A stretch of 64,000 bases of DNA, taken from assembly GCA_964019695.1 (NCBI GenBank), contig OZ026516.1, forward strand, positions 101,928,368 through 101,992,367. Reading direction: 5' to 3'. This stretch comes from Loripinus fragilis. Lineage: Eukaryota > Mollusca > Bivalvia > Lucinida > Lucinidae. Shown here piece after piece: positions 53,909-64,000 of the stretch; position 1 is the stretch's first letter, and each line of letters begins with the position of its first letter. Under the pieces are notes generated by a model. It saw only the letters and a list, made by a program, of their open reading frames with translations. It made no database searches and was not told the origin of the DNA. The translations under genes were made by a program, and so were the position numbers.

Positions 53909-53974
53909 GCAAACAGTTTGGACCCGGATCAGGCCTGACATAATGTCGGGCCTGATCTGCTTCCAAACTGTTTG
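53909..53974. repeat. Short palindromic element, core CCTGACATAATGTCGGG
   Basis: gcaaacagtttggacccgga and tctgcttccaaactgtttga enclose tcaggcctgacataatgtcg ggcctga. Confidence 0.85.
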
Positions 53975-54068
53975 ACAGTAAAGGTAGCTTTTCTTGGAAC
54001 AATAAAAGCTAGAAGAAGAATGTCTCAGTGTACTACTGCTAACCATTATTTCTTGATAAAAACATAAT

Positions 54069-54280
54069 TGAGCCCTGACATGAGATGTCCAACAATGTGG
54101 TATGTGCCACCAGCAAAGGCTCAGATCAGCCTGCGCACATGCCCAGTCTAATCAGAGCCTTTGCTGGTCAAATGAATATTCTACTGACCGAACAACATTT
54201 GGAGTTTCTAAGCTTGAAAGAAACCTGCTCCTACACTTGTCAAAATGCCACATTGTTTGAAATCACATGTCACGGCTCAT
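54069..54280. mobile_element. MITE family F, copy 6
   Basis: tgagccctgacatgagatgt ccaacaatgtggtatgtgcc ... ttgtcaaaatgccacattgt ttgaaatcacatgtcacggc tca. Ends are ~40-bp inverted repeats. Confidence 0.88.
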
Positions 54281-54284
54281 ATGC

Positions 54285-55015
54285 TATGGATGCTCATTTG
54301 ATGTGTCTCTAGTGGAACCTCAGCAGAAAAAAATTATATCACCCTTATTTTGTTAAAAAAAAGTCCATTCATCTGGAAAAAAGGAGACTCAATGTTTGGA
54401 GCTATGCCTTATTGTTTCTGAAAGCAATAAAATTATGAAATACTATTGCCTGTAATACATAATCCTCTCTTTAGATGACTTCTGGGACACACAAAACTCT
54501 TGCATGGCACATTTCCAGACACTGCCATTTCCAGAAAATATATTCTGTTTTCGTTGACAAGCAATATTCTTATTGATACTCGGGAATTGAGTGAGGCAAT
54601 TTCGAAGAGTATAGCAACCTGATTATGTTTTAAAGGTTTACAGATCTTTTGCAAAGATAACTCTTGCACAGAGGAAACAGTGAGTTATCTTCTCACTGTT
54701 ACTATTCTGTCTATGGACGGGAGTATTGACACATTTATAATAATGTAATAGTGCATTCAATATTCAGAACCCAGGAGATCTAAGACCATAATATTCATGA
54801 GAGTGCCAATACGCAAGACTGTAACAGTTTTAATATAGTTGATATGTAATGGCTTTTTAAAAAATCATAGCAGTGAATTGATAGTTTCTTTAAGAATTAT
54901 GTTGATACAGATCATAAATTTTTGAAACTGCGTATATATCCAGCATATCGATGGATAATGTTTCTGGAAATGCAACTTCATAATCAATATGGACTTTATT
55001 ATAATCGTATGGAGG
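54285..55015. other. Intronic stretch, no clear features
   Basis: No coding or repeat signal that I can support. Confidence 0.4.
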
Positions 55016-55017
55016 AT

Positions 55018-55084
55018 AAAAACAGTGTGGATCCTGATCAGCTGGCTTCATTTGAAGCCAGCTGATCTGGGTCTACGCTGTTTT
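55018..55084. repeat. Short palindromic element, core CTGGCTTC/GAAGCCAG
   Basis: aaaacagtgtggatcctgat and atctgggtctacgctgtttt enclose cagctggcttcatttgaagc cagctg. Same core family as 16591 with a different loop. Confidence 0.88.
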
Positions 55085-55490
55085 CTTTAAAAGGTATATT
55101 ATAAGTTAAAAAAACTTGTACGCACACTATGCGCTTACAGGTCGAATACGGTAGCTGTATTTTCTGCAAGTCTCGGGAGATTTTGTTATGATGATTTGGC
55201 AACTTGTGTGTTTCTAAGTTCACCTGACTCTCTGCCTAATGAAACAAGTGTTATTATTTGTAAGCATTGTTATGTATGATTAGGATTACAGCTTCTCAGA
55301 ATGTTAATAATACATGGAAAAATTGCTTTCTGTGTGTGCATTAGACATGATGGAGCAATGAGTACAAAACTTTTTCTGAATTTAACTCTAATTCTGAGTG
55401 GGAGCAGATTCACTCAGACATGAAAACTTGTAAACAATTTAATGCAGGAGCATTTCGAATAGTGACTTTTCATTTATTAGATTATTATTA

Positions 55491-55648
55491 TGGATTTATC
55501 CTACAGCTAAGAGCAGTGTGAATTAGGGACTATTTTCTTCAATGGATTTATCCTACAGCTAGGAGCAGTGTGAATTAGGGTCTATTTTCTTCAATGGATT
55601 TATCTTACAGCTAGGAGCAGTGTGAATTAGGGACTATTTTCTTCAATC
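55491..55648 (+). repeat. 52-bp tandem repeat, 3 units
   Basis: tggatttatcctacagctaa gagcagtgtgaattagggac tattttcttcaa at 55491, 55543 and 55595 with only single-base changes. Confidence 0.95.
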
Positions 55649-55792
55649 TTTAATCATTTGCAGTTTGAACTGTTATTCATCTACAACTGCATTCGGAAGT
55701 TAAGTTGAAAGTGACGCCGAAACTGCAGCACAGTGGTCTACCATCAGCTGACAATAACAAATTTTAATGATAAAAGAACAGTATGTACTCCA

Positions 55793-56115
55793 TGGGCGGA
55801 TCCAGAGGGGAGGGGGGGGACAGGGGGTCTGGACGCCCCCCCTGAAAAATAAAAAAAATATAGGGTTTCTTAGCAATGCTGGCTTTGTCTCATTGTGATT
55901 TTCCAGGGGACACAATGAGACAAAGCCAGCATTCAATGTTGGGCCATCATCGGCCCGCCAGTGAAATGCCATTTAAATGGCGTTTCGCTGGTGAGCAGAT
56001 GATGGCTCTCTCATATTGGTATTTGGATCCTCTCATCAACTAAAAAAAACAAACAAAAAAAACGCTGTCAAAGCTTGACCCCCTCTGACAAGACTTTCTG
56101 GATCCGCGCATGCAC
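55793..56115. mobile_element. GGATCC-ended palindromic element, copy 2
   Basis: catgggcggatccagagggg then C/G homopolymers; centre cagtgaaatgccatttaaat ggcgtttcgctgg; right tctggatccgcgcatg. It is in the opposite orientation to 39996-40306. An internal inverted pair gacacaatgagacaaagcca and ggctttgtctcattgtg is added here. Confidence 0.87.
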
Positions 56116-57435
56116 TAGATATAAGCAAAACTGTGTTATCCGTTTACAACAATGGACAATGTCCACTTGTCAAAAAATGCTCTTATGTCACTTTTAACTT
56201 ATCCCTGTATGCAGAAACAGTCTTTGTGAATAATGGACTATTCGTTAAGGCCACACCAATGTGACTTGTTGATGCGTCATGCCATGCTTTTCTTGCTGCA
56301 TCTAAGGAAAAAAATGTTAACTTGTATGTTCACACCAATGCAAGCAATAATTATTAAATGCCCTAAGCGTCAGTTACATGTATCTCTCAGAAACACCACA
56401 TTTCTAATTTGATAACAATATATCATTGAACGTTATAGATTGGACCAATGAAGATTGTGGGTTTCATGATTAACCATTTAACCATTTACTCCTTATTAAC
56501 GCTGTTTGACGCCTTTGAAATGTCACATATTTGAAAATATTAGGGAAAATGGAGCAAAAGTATTCAAAACTTAACTTAAATTTTTCTTGAATTTTTTTCA
56601 GTGTTGTCTAGCTAAAAATAGAAAATGATGTCATGATCTAGAATAGCCTGTGGAGTAATAGGCTACTCAAACAATTTAATATGGACTTTTGCAAGAAAGC
56701 TGTGTGCTGTTGAAAGTGTATGCCAACTTATTGTGAACACTCTTGTCGCATCACTTCATCATAGTAAGACAGTGAGTGTGACATTCACTCCGACTCAACA
56801 CATCACATGGGTGTGAATAAGCCTTTAGTTATAGTTATCTTGTATAAAAGGCTCAGATCTGGTTGAGCTGTCTGAGTAGAAACCATTTGTATGTTATTCA
56901 CTATCTAGGATTAATATTCCTCCTCCTCCCACCCACAGAAAGGGAAGGGACAATGTGTAATTGGTGCAGATACTGTTGGTATGGGTGTCAGCAGATGCAA
57001 AGTTTCACGGAAATGAAATCCTCACAAAATGGAAAAATTACTCTTTGCACGGATTTAACATTGGGCCATAATGAAAAGTTAATTTGGTTTTGGTGACTTT
57101 GATCAGAAACATGGCAGAGCCATATTTTGGTCTCTGTCTGGAATTTCATGAAATTTCACAGGACTGGATGCTTCATAGGGATACAGTGGTGTGTGTCTTG
57201 TTTTGGCAAGGCCATGCACCCTCCCTTCCTTGCTTTTTGAATTGCCTGTCATGGTTCAAAACCCATATCCTGACTATATCTGTAAATGCTCCATGCACAC
57301 TTATAACCAAACTAAACTCTTTTGTTTGCTAAGTTAAAAACAATTATCTGGAACAGAAATATATTATTTTATAGAAATACTGACTGGTAACCCCTTAAAA
57401 TACAAAATGAACAATTCCATACTTATAGTATGACA
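56116..57435. other. Intronic stretch, no clear features
   Basis: Two plus-strand frames (56863-57096, 57084-57332) have no recognisable domain and are not called genes. AT-rich. Confidence 0.35.
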
Positions 57436-57439
57436 CCAA

Positions 57440-58163
57440 GTCCTGATTATAGGTGTGCACGGTGCAGGGGAAATTCCTGCCATATTGACGGCAGACGGTA
57501 GAGTGAAGTTCAGGTTGGACCTGGTAAGCTGGAGGTGGTAGCCTTCTTCTGATTCCTGGGTGACATGCTTTCCGCTGGCGGAGGCTGTGAACTTGCGGTC
57601 ACTACTTGTATGAAAACCACTAGGAAGAAGTTCAGGAGCTACTGCCAGTCCTCACATTCTGCCACCTCTCTTACAAGACTGGTGGTCATGAGTACTGAGT
57701 GAGCTCTTGGATGTGGAGTGCCATGCTCCATTCCAATGAAACTTGGCCACTGAGTCACTGACCAAGCTAATTAAACCTTCAATGCTTGCAGTGCAATGAC
57801 AGGGCCATGTTCAGACAGATATGCAGTATCAAACCAAAGAATTTGGCCACAGTAAGGTCAAGAAAGCTTCTGGCAAAGCTTGAGTTCAAGGACCTTGACC
57901 TCATTTTGAGAGAGAGAGCTTTTGGAGCATTCTAGTGGTGCAGTAAGAACAACATGTGATACAAGTTGATGGAAGGCGTGGGCCAGAGAGGCCCAAGATG
58001 ACCTAGAAGAAATTGACGTAGAAAGACTGCCGTGAGAGGAAGCTCACGACAGTCCACCCCCAAGTAAAGAAAACCTGGAGATCAGGTGTGAGATCTGCTA
58101 TGCATGCAGCTGGGCCCACTGATGTGGATGATGCCTATACACCTGCATGTTAATCAAAAACCT
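57440..58163 (+). mobile_element. (GAT)n-tailed retro-repeat, copy 2, longer and broken
   Basis: From about 57790 landmarks match 21975-22308: cagtaaggtcaagaaagctt, ctagtggtgcagtaagaaca, agaagaaattgacgtagaaa, gtgtgagatctgctatgcat and gggcccactgat, then cctgcatgttaatcaaaaa. Frame is broken by stops and by an insertion (aagtaaagaaaacctgg). The upstream part (57440-57790) may belong to the same element; its GC content is higher than the surroundings. Confidence 0.55.
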
Positions 58164-58191
58164 GATGATGATGATGATGATGATGATGATG

Positions 58192-58221
<30 letters not shown>
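58164..58221 (+). repeat. (GAT)n microsatellite, interrupted
   Basis: About 19 trinucleotides with one GAG interruption, in the same position relative to the retro-repeat as at 22309. Confidence 0.97.
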
Positions 58222-58224
<3 letters not shown>

Positions 58225-58273
58225 GTATCAATTTGTATGGGATAATCCATCAGAAGGAAAAGGGTAATACTTT

Positions 58274-59880
58274 TTTAGCTCACCTGAGCCGAAGGCTCAT
58301 TGGTGAGCTAATAGTATACCAGTGACTCTGGCATCCGTCGTCCGTCCGTCCGTCCGTCGTCCGTCAACATTTTCAAACATCTTCTCCTCTGAAACTACTG
58401 GGCCAATTGAACTCATATTTTATATGGAGACTCCTTAGGATGGGGGAACGAAAGTTTGTTCAAATGGTCTTGGTCACATGACCAAGATGGCCGCCATGCC
58501 CATATATGGTAAAAACCCTTAAAAAATCTTCTTCTCCAGAACCAGAAGGCCGATGACCTTGGGACTTGGTATGTAGCATTGGGGTTGTGGGGCCTACCAA
58601 GTTTGTTTCAAGGTCAAATTTGCTTCCTAATGCATTTAAATGGGAAAATTTCTGAAAAGTTGATTTTTTTGAAAACTGTGGAAGCCTAAGTCATTATTCT
58701 CACATGATATGTTTAACCTAATGAGACAATGGCTATAAATAAGTTCAAAAGGTCAAGGTTGACCTTTGACCTTTCAGCTTAGGTCGCTCATATTGGAGTC
58801 CCATCAATATATTAAAACATAGTTTTCTCACAAACCATTGGCCCAATTGAACTCAAATTTCATGTGAAGACTCCTTATGATAAGTTAGCCAAAATTTATG
58901 CAAAATATCTTGGTCACATGACCAAGATGGTCGCCATGCCCATATATGGTAAAAACCGTTTAAAAATCTTCTTCTCCAGAACCAGAAGGCCGATGACCTT
59001 GGGACTTGGTATGTAGCAATGGGGATGTGGGGCCTACCAAGTTTGTTCAAATGATGATCCTAGGTTGACCGTGACCTACTTAACGTCAAGGTCAAATTTG
59101 ATTCCTAATGCATTTAAATGGGATTTTTTTGAAAATTTCATTTTTTGAAAACTGTTGAGGCCAAAGTCATTATTCTCACTTGATATGTTAAACCTAATGA
59201 GACAATGGCTATAAATAAGTTTCAAAGGTCAAGGTTGACCTTTAACTTTTCAGCCAAGGTCGCTCATATTGGAGTCCCATCAACACATCAAAACATAGTT
59301 TCCTCAGAAACCACTAGGCCATTTGAACTCAAATTTCATATGAAGACTCCTTATGATAGGTTAGCCAAAATTTTTACCAATTGTACTGGTCACATTACCA
59401 AGATGGCCACCACGCCTATATATGGTAAAAACCCTTTAAATGTCTTCTTCTCTGGAACCAAAAGGCCAATGGCCTTGGGACTTGGTATGTAGCATTGGGG
59501 ATGTGGGCCCTACCAGATTTGCACAAATGATTAATCTAGGTTGACCTTGACCGACTTTATGGCAAGGTCAAATTTGATTCCTAATGCATTTATTTGGAAA
59601 AAATCTTTTATTAAGTACCAAACGTCAAGCTGACCTGTGACCTTTTATCCAAGGCCACTCATTTGGACTGCCACACACCTATCTAAACATCTGTTTCTCA
59701 GAAATCACTAGGCTGTTTGATGGATTATTCATTAGATTGTTTAAGTCACTTGACCAAAATGTCTGCAACCCCCGTATATGGTAAAACAAAATTTGTTCCA
59801 TTATAAGCTGTAGTTAAACTTGACCTATTTTAACATTATTAAGGAGATGAGGTGAGCGCCTCAGGACCTTCAGGTCCTCT
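58274..59880 (+). mobile_element. Pearl-like element, GGTGAGCT family, complete copy
   Basis: 5' terminal hairpin ttagctcacctgagccgaag gctcattggtgagctaa; (CCGT)n at about 58338-58365; core units of ~480 bp starting at about 58380, 58822 and 59294 (aaccactaggcc..., accaagatggccgccatgcc, tgaccttgacc, agtcattattctcac). The 3' end is aggtgagcgcctc then hairpin aggaccttcaggtcct followed at once by CTAG. A hairpin plus CTAG is the classic Helitron 3' signature. Frames inside are accidental. Confidence 0.87.
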
Positions 59881-59884
59881 AGTA

Positions 59885-60045
59885 TGAGTTTCAGGGTAGG
59901 ATAGAAAAATCTGCCCTGAGGATCACCGTTTGGCATCACGAGGCTTGCCGAGTGATGACAAACGGTTATCCCGAGGAACGGATTTTTCTATCATACCCTC
60001 ACACGAATAATGGATTCTTTTTCTTGCTCACCATTGTTTTATAAG
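59885..60045. mobile_element. Palindromic element H, copy 2
   Basis: Left gggtaggatagaaaaatctg ccctgaggatcaccgtttgg; right caaacggttatcccgaggaa cggatttttctatcataccc, then tctttttcttgctcacca. It begins only 5 bp past the end of the pearl-like element. Confidence 0.82.
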
Positions 60046-60864
60046 CTTCCAGAAGTCCCTGAATAGGCTAAGATGCAATTTCACATGATGTTACTTAACA
60101 TCTTGGGTAAGATAGCATGGGTAAGATAAGATTTTCTATCCCAGGGTAAAATCTCAGATATCCTTATCCTGTGTGCAAGAAACTTGTGTCCCATTGACAC
60201 TTTTTGAGTTGTCATTCTGAGTGTGTGCATATTGTTTCATCATGTGACCTGGCTGAAGGCATTCTATACTAGTGTATTTGGCTTATACTTCATTGGTTTT
60301 AGTTAACTGGAAATGTGAAACGATAAGTATTGAGTTTGGATTGATGTCCAAATAATTTCCAACTGTCTGGCTGTATCAGAAGCCTTTGTCTTCACTAGGA
60401 TTTCATTGACAGAATTATTTACTTCTGCAAAATAGAATAGCCTAGGGTTAATGTGATGAATTGCATGACCCTAAGAAAGTCTAGAAGGCTGACATTCAAA
60501 GAGAGCCCTATTTTCAAACCAGAAGTAACAGTTTCGCAACAATGAAAGGCCCCAGGCTCACTGATATCCCCCATATTTTTATCCACCAACGGACATGGTT
60601 TGGCCAGGGATATAGTGATCAGCTTGGCAATCATTTGTCCATCCGTCCGTAGATAAAAGCTTTTGCACTCGATAACTTTTATACCCTTTGAGAATATATA
60701 TCAGGGCAATGTATTAGTGTGAATTCTGCTTTAACAGTTTAGTTCCATTTTCTTCCAAAACATTGTCTCTGACATTTTATTTTCTTCCAAAACATTTTCT
60801 CTGACATTTTAACCTCAAAAGGTGATCAATACTGACCATTTCATCCTCTCTAAGAACTTTTTTT

Positions 60865-60886
60865 ACGGCGGCCAAAAGGCCGCCGT
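60865..60886. repeat. Hairpin ACGGCGGCC-AAAA-GGCCGCCGT
   Basis: Perfect 9-bp GC stem with AAAA loop after a T-run, in AT-rich surroundings. It resembles the 5' terminal hairpins of pearl-like elements but has no CCGT tract after it. Confidence 0.7.
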
Positions 60887-60889
60887 TCT

Positions 60890-62585
60890 AATATCGCTTT
60901 AGACCTACAATTTATGCAAATTTTCACCAATCAGAAGTATTCTTAAATTGTAATATTCATCACACCAGATAGAAAACAATGCCCTCATTGGTTAATTATC
61001 AGACTGACCACCCGATCTTATTATAGATGCAATTTAACTTGAAAATTTCCATGTAAATGGCCGAGAACCAGTCTGTGCACTAGTCCTAATAATGAACATT
61101 GATCATGAATATAGGTCAACTCCCGCTGTACAGCATTTCTAATTTGCTCTACTACCATTCTTTGCATGCCTTGCTTAATTGCACATAGTAAATAAGTGCA
61201 ATATAAGATAACTCACTATATCCTAAAGGACTTTAACAGCATTATATAAAGCAAATCTTTGTATTTTTTATTCAAGCCATTATGGTTTCCCGTATCAAAT
61301 GCGCGTTACACGATTATAGTCTGTTTCATAAATTTCGACAATATGCAGTGATTTTTTTTACCTGCGCGTCCTGGGTCTCAGATGCATGCTTCTCACAAAG
61401 GACGCATGATTTTAAACCATGAGAGTCCTGCAGGATGCATTAAAATTGTGGCGAAAAGTCTGCATTTAGTATTTGCAACTTTCGTTTTGAGTGTTTTTTT
61501 TTTTTTAACTTGCGCATCGTGTCTTGAATAATATTGGTAAAAACCGGTACTGAAAAAAACTCCCCAACAGTATAGCGATCATTACTTCCCTTGGGAAACA
61601 CGTGTTTTCAGATATGACCCGCTGTAGGGGAGTTTACCGGTAAAAGCCAGTACCGAACTACTGGTAAAAACCAGTGCCGATAAACCAGTACTGATCCAAT
61701 ACTACCAACCCGAAATGAAACATTTGAATAATGCGATTTACCCGCAAGTTTAAACACCCTGCTTCGAGCAAATACCAATAGAATGGTTAAAGTATTACTG
61801 CAGGCTCATGAAGTACGGAGACTGGACTGTGCACAGATGAAAAAAGAAAAATTAATATGGTATGTCCAAAGGCTCAAATGCAGTAACTTCCAGCACTACA
61901 CTTGTAGGCATGCAGAGTTAGATGAACACAGGCTAATGACCTGGGCTCTAATAAAAATATATGAAAACTGCGAGACATAAGTCTGACTCTTGGCAAAAGA
62001 TGATAATATGATTAAATTAAGGAAATATACTGTCTGCAACTGAACTTTTTATTAATAAGAAAGTCAGGTAGGGTTTTATATCTTTATTATTTTACTTGAC
62101 AAAGTAAATTAAGTTTTATCTTTATTATAGTATAAATAAGTATGCCAGTGTTTTGCTTCCCAAATTGGCTTCTATGAATGGCCGGATTCGTATGGATACA
62201 CAAAATTTATAATTCAAAGTAGACGTCGAATGGGATGCAGAACTTCGAGTTTGGGATGCAAAGAATTTTGGCCCAGTGAGTCCCGGGACTCATAGAAACA
62301 AATTTGTAAAAAAATCACCGAATTAGGTCTAGTCTATTTCTAAAACAAATATAACAAGTGTATTTAATGCATTACATTATATACAAGGGCGTAAAATTCA
62401 TCGCGAATTAGAGAGTAACCTCGGGGTTCAGGCGAGTAAATACGTGCAAAGCTTGCTCTGACCGGCAATTGCATGTTTTTACAAGGACAGTGTAGCTATC
62501 GGCAGAGTCTCTCTTTAATCAGACAACATGGTGCGTTATAAATAGACAGCCAAAAAGCCCACGTTATAATGTCTATTAATAGCGC
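60890..62585. other. Intronic stretch, no clear features
   Basis: A short run of gtaccga/accggta motifs (aaaccggtactgaaa, ttaccggtaaaagccagtac) at about 61540-61700 forms small inverted repeats. A 65-codon frame at 61783 (containing RLDCAQMKKEKLIWYVQRL) has no known motif and no neighbour support. Confidence 0.4.
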
Positions 62586-62590
62586 TTAAC

Positions 62591-62622
62591 AAGATACATC
62601 TTTGTGAAAAAAGATGTATCTT
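62591..62622. repeat. Hairpin AAGATACATCTTT-GTGAAA-AAAGATGTATCTT
   Basis: Perfect 13-bp stem with 6-nt loop. No U-run after it, so no terminator call. Confidence 0.8.
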
Positions 62623-63420
62623 AAAAAAAGAGGTTATAATGGGGATGGATATTTAACGGTAAATAATGGCACATAATTTCCTACAATTTGAATGTGCCCG
62701 CAACCCACAATCCTACACTTAGACTCAGATCAACCTCCGCAGCTGTACATGTATCAGCGTATTTTGCTATTTCCTTTAGGAAGATGACAAGCACAAGCTC
62801 TTTTTTCTTTAACTACATGTATGTCAGACGAACATGTATCATATAAGGCTAACTTCCCGGGGCTAACTTGCAAACAGCCAGCACCAAATTTCGGGCCACT
62901 ATGGGCCCACCAGCAAAACGCTTTTCGGGTGGTGTTTTTCTGGCAGGCCGAGAGTAGCCGGATTTTACGTGCTTACTGGGAGCTAGTCGATCAGTTTTTG
63001 AGTCTACATGTATTTATTCCCCGACCCCGGCTATGGCGAGGTGCCACAGGAAATAGAAAGGTTATAGGAGTTAGTTCCACACAAAAGTGATTTGGTATAT
63101 CAGTATTTTTCTGTAAATAGAGACATTCATAATATGTAAATAGAGTGGTGAAAGTGTAAACCATTTAAGACTTGAAAACTACTCCAAGTTGAGATCTGAG
63201 ACGGGCAGAATCTAGCCTATGTGACAACAACAACAACAATATGGCATGTTTTTTCCGGGTTTTCAGTTTGTTTCAGTACATACATTTATCGTCAAAATCT
63301 CCCATTTTCTTAAAAAAATTAGGACTAATAACATTGTTCCCTAGCCTTTGTTTGGTGCACAGAAATATGGTGTCCTACAATATGATTTTGGCAGAGATAA
63401 GGTGTCTCACTATTATGACT
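62623..63420. other. Intronic stretch with a possible decayed palindrome
   Basis: ttcgggccactatgggccca ccagcaaaacgcttttcggg and ctggcaggccgagagtagcc look like a decayed relative of the centre of the GGATCC-ended elements. Nothing else is recognisable. Confidence 0.35.
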
Positions 63421-63423
63421 TGG

Positions 63424-64000
63424 TGAAATGAGGTATCCCAATTTTTAGGTTTGATGAGGAGATAAGGTGTCCCACCATTTAGGTTTGATAAAGAGATAAG
63501 GAACCCCACTATTAAGGTTTGATAAAGAGATACGGTGTCCCACTGTTTAGGTTTGATAAAGAGACAAGGTGACCCGCTGTCTAGGTTTTATAGAGATAAG
63601 GTTTCCCATTGTGTAGGTTTATTAAAGTGATAGGTGTCCCACTGGTTAGGTTTGATAAAGATAAGTTGTCCCACTGGTTAGGTTTGATAGAGAGATAAGG
63701 TGTCCCACTGTTTAGGTTTGATAAAGAGATAGGTGTCCCACTGTTAAGGTTTGATAAAAATAAGGTGTTCCACTGTTTAGGTTTGATAAAGAGATAAGGT
63801 TTCCCAATGTTTAGGTTTGATAAGGAGGTAAGATGTCCCTCCATTTAGGTTTGATGAGGAGATAAGGTATCCACCATTTAGGTTTGATGAGGAGATAAAA
63901 GAGTGCCACCATTTAGGTTTGGTGAGGAGGTAAGATGTTTAACCAATAAGGTTTGGCAAAGAGATAATGCCTACCATCATTTAGGTTTAATGAAGAAATA
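63424..64000 (+). repeat. ~35-bp minisatellite, about 17 units, runs past window end
   Basis: Unit aggtttgataaagagataag gtgtcccactgttt with length variation of 1-4 bp. Left units (63424-63560) are more diverged. Minus-strand frame with repeated NLNSGTP is accidental. Confidence 0.93.

Noticed and set aside
58853..59492. ORFs with recurring HIPIATYQVPRSSAF / KFQRSRLTFNFSAKVAHIG segments as a conserved gene
   Set aside because: These fall in the ~480-bp core units of the pearl-like element, which repeats in the window without frame conservation.
61783..61980. 65-aa ORF as a small gene
   Set aside because: No recognised motif, no splice or promoter context; kept only as a remark in the regional entry.

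Overview
The window is animal nuclear DNA, most likely from a bivalve mollusc. It has AT-rich, intron-dominated sequence, GT/AG-bounded exons, tRNA-headed SINEs, and 'pearl'-type repeats with a (CCGT)n/(ACGG)n core of the kind described from bivalves. No bacterial features (operons, ribosome binding sites, CRISPR arrays) are present. Species assignment is inference; a clam-like heterodont bivalve fits best, but the sequence alone cannot settle it.

Only one protein-coding gene is convincingly present. Two plus-strand exons of 109 nt each (544-652 and 29163-29271) join in frame and encode the last two ankyrin repeats of a CASKIN-type scaffold protein. They are separated by a 28.5 kb intron and followed by at least 34.7 kb of further intron. 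The next expected domain (SH3) was not found before the window ends. Essentially everything else is intronic repeat DNA, and almost all longer open reading frames are by-products of repeats.

Layout: 0.3-1.9 kb holds a palindromic MITE, the first exon and a pearl-like element carrying a nested foldback. 4.7-8.2 kb is a candidate TTAA-flanked element containing a SINE and three CACCGG MITEs. 8.5-12.7 kb has a local duplication, a split 63-bp tandem array and a pearl-like core. 13.2-14.3 kb is a 45-bp minisatellite. 15-22 kb carries MITEs, SINEs, a foldback with a SINE in its loop and a ~745 bp terminal-inverted-repeat element. 22-25.5 kb holds a (GAT)n-tailed retro-repeat and a 27-bp minisatellite with higher-order structure. 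25.75-28.25 kb is a candidate 2.5 kb inverted-repeat element. 28.5-29.0 kb is a 43-bp minisatellite just upstream of the second exon. 29.3-45 kb holds nested foldbacks, many short palindromic elements, SINEs and an (AT)63 tract. 45.8-50.5 kb is a 41-bp minisatellite split by a pearl-like element that itself contains a tandem duplication, SINEs, a 187-bp core array and a further insertion carrying a MITE. 52-60 kb has more MITEs, a second (GAT)n-tailed repeat and a complete pearl-like element. A 35-bp minisatellite runs off the end from 63.4 kb.

The best leads are structural, not protein-coding. They are the multi-level nested insertion at 45.8-50.5 kb, a superfamily of short palindromes that share outer arms but have different central hairpins, a foldback with a 9-bp target duplication whose empty site is visible in sister copies, and the common architecture of the pearl-like elements (5' terminal hairpin, CCGT tract, tandem core, 3' hairpin), which suggests Helitron-like replication.
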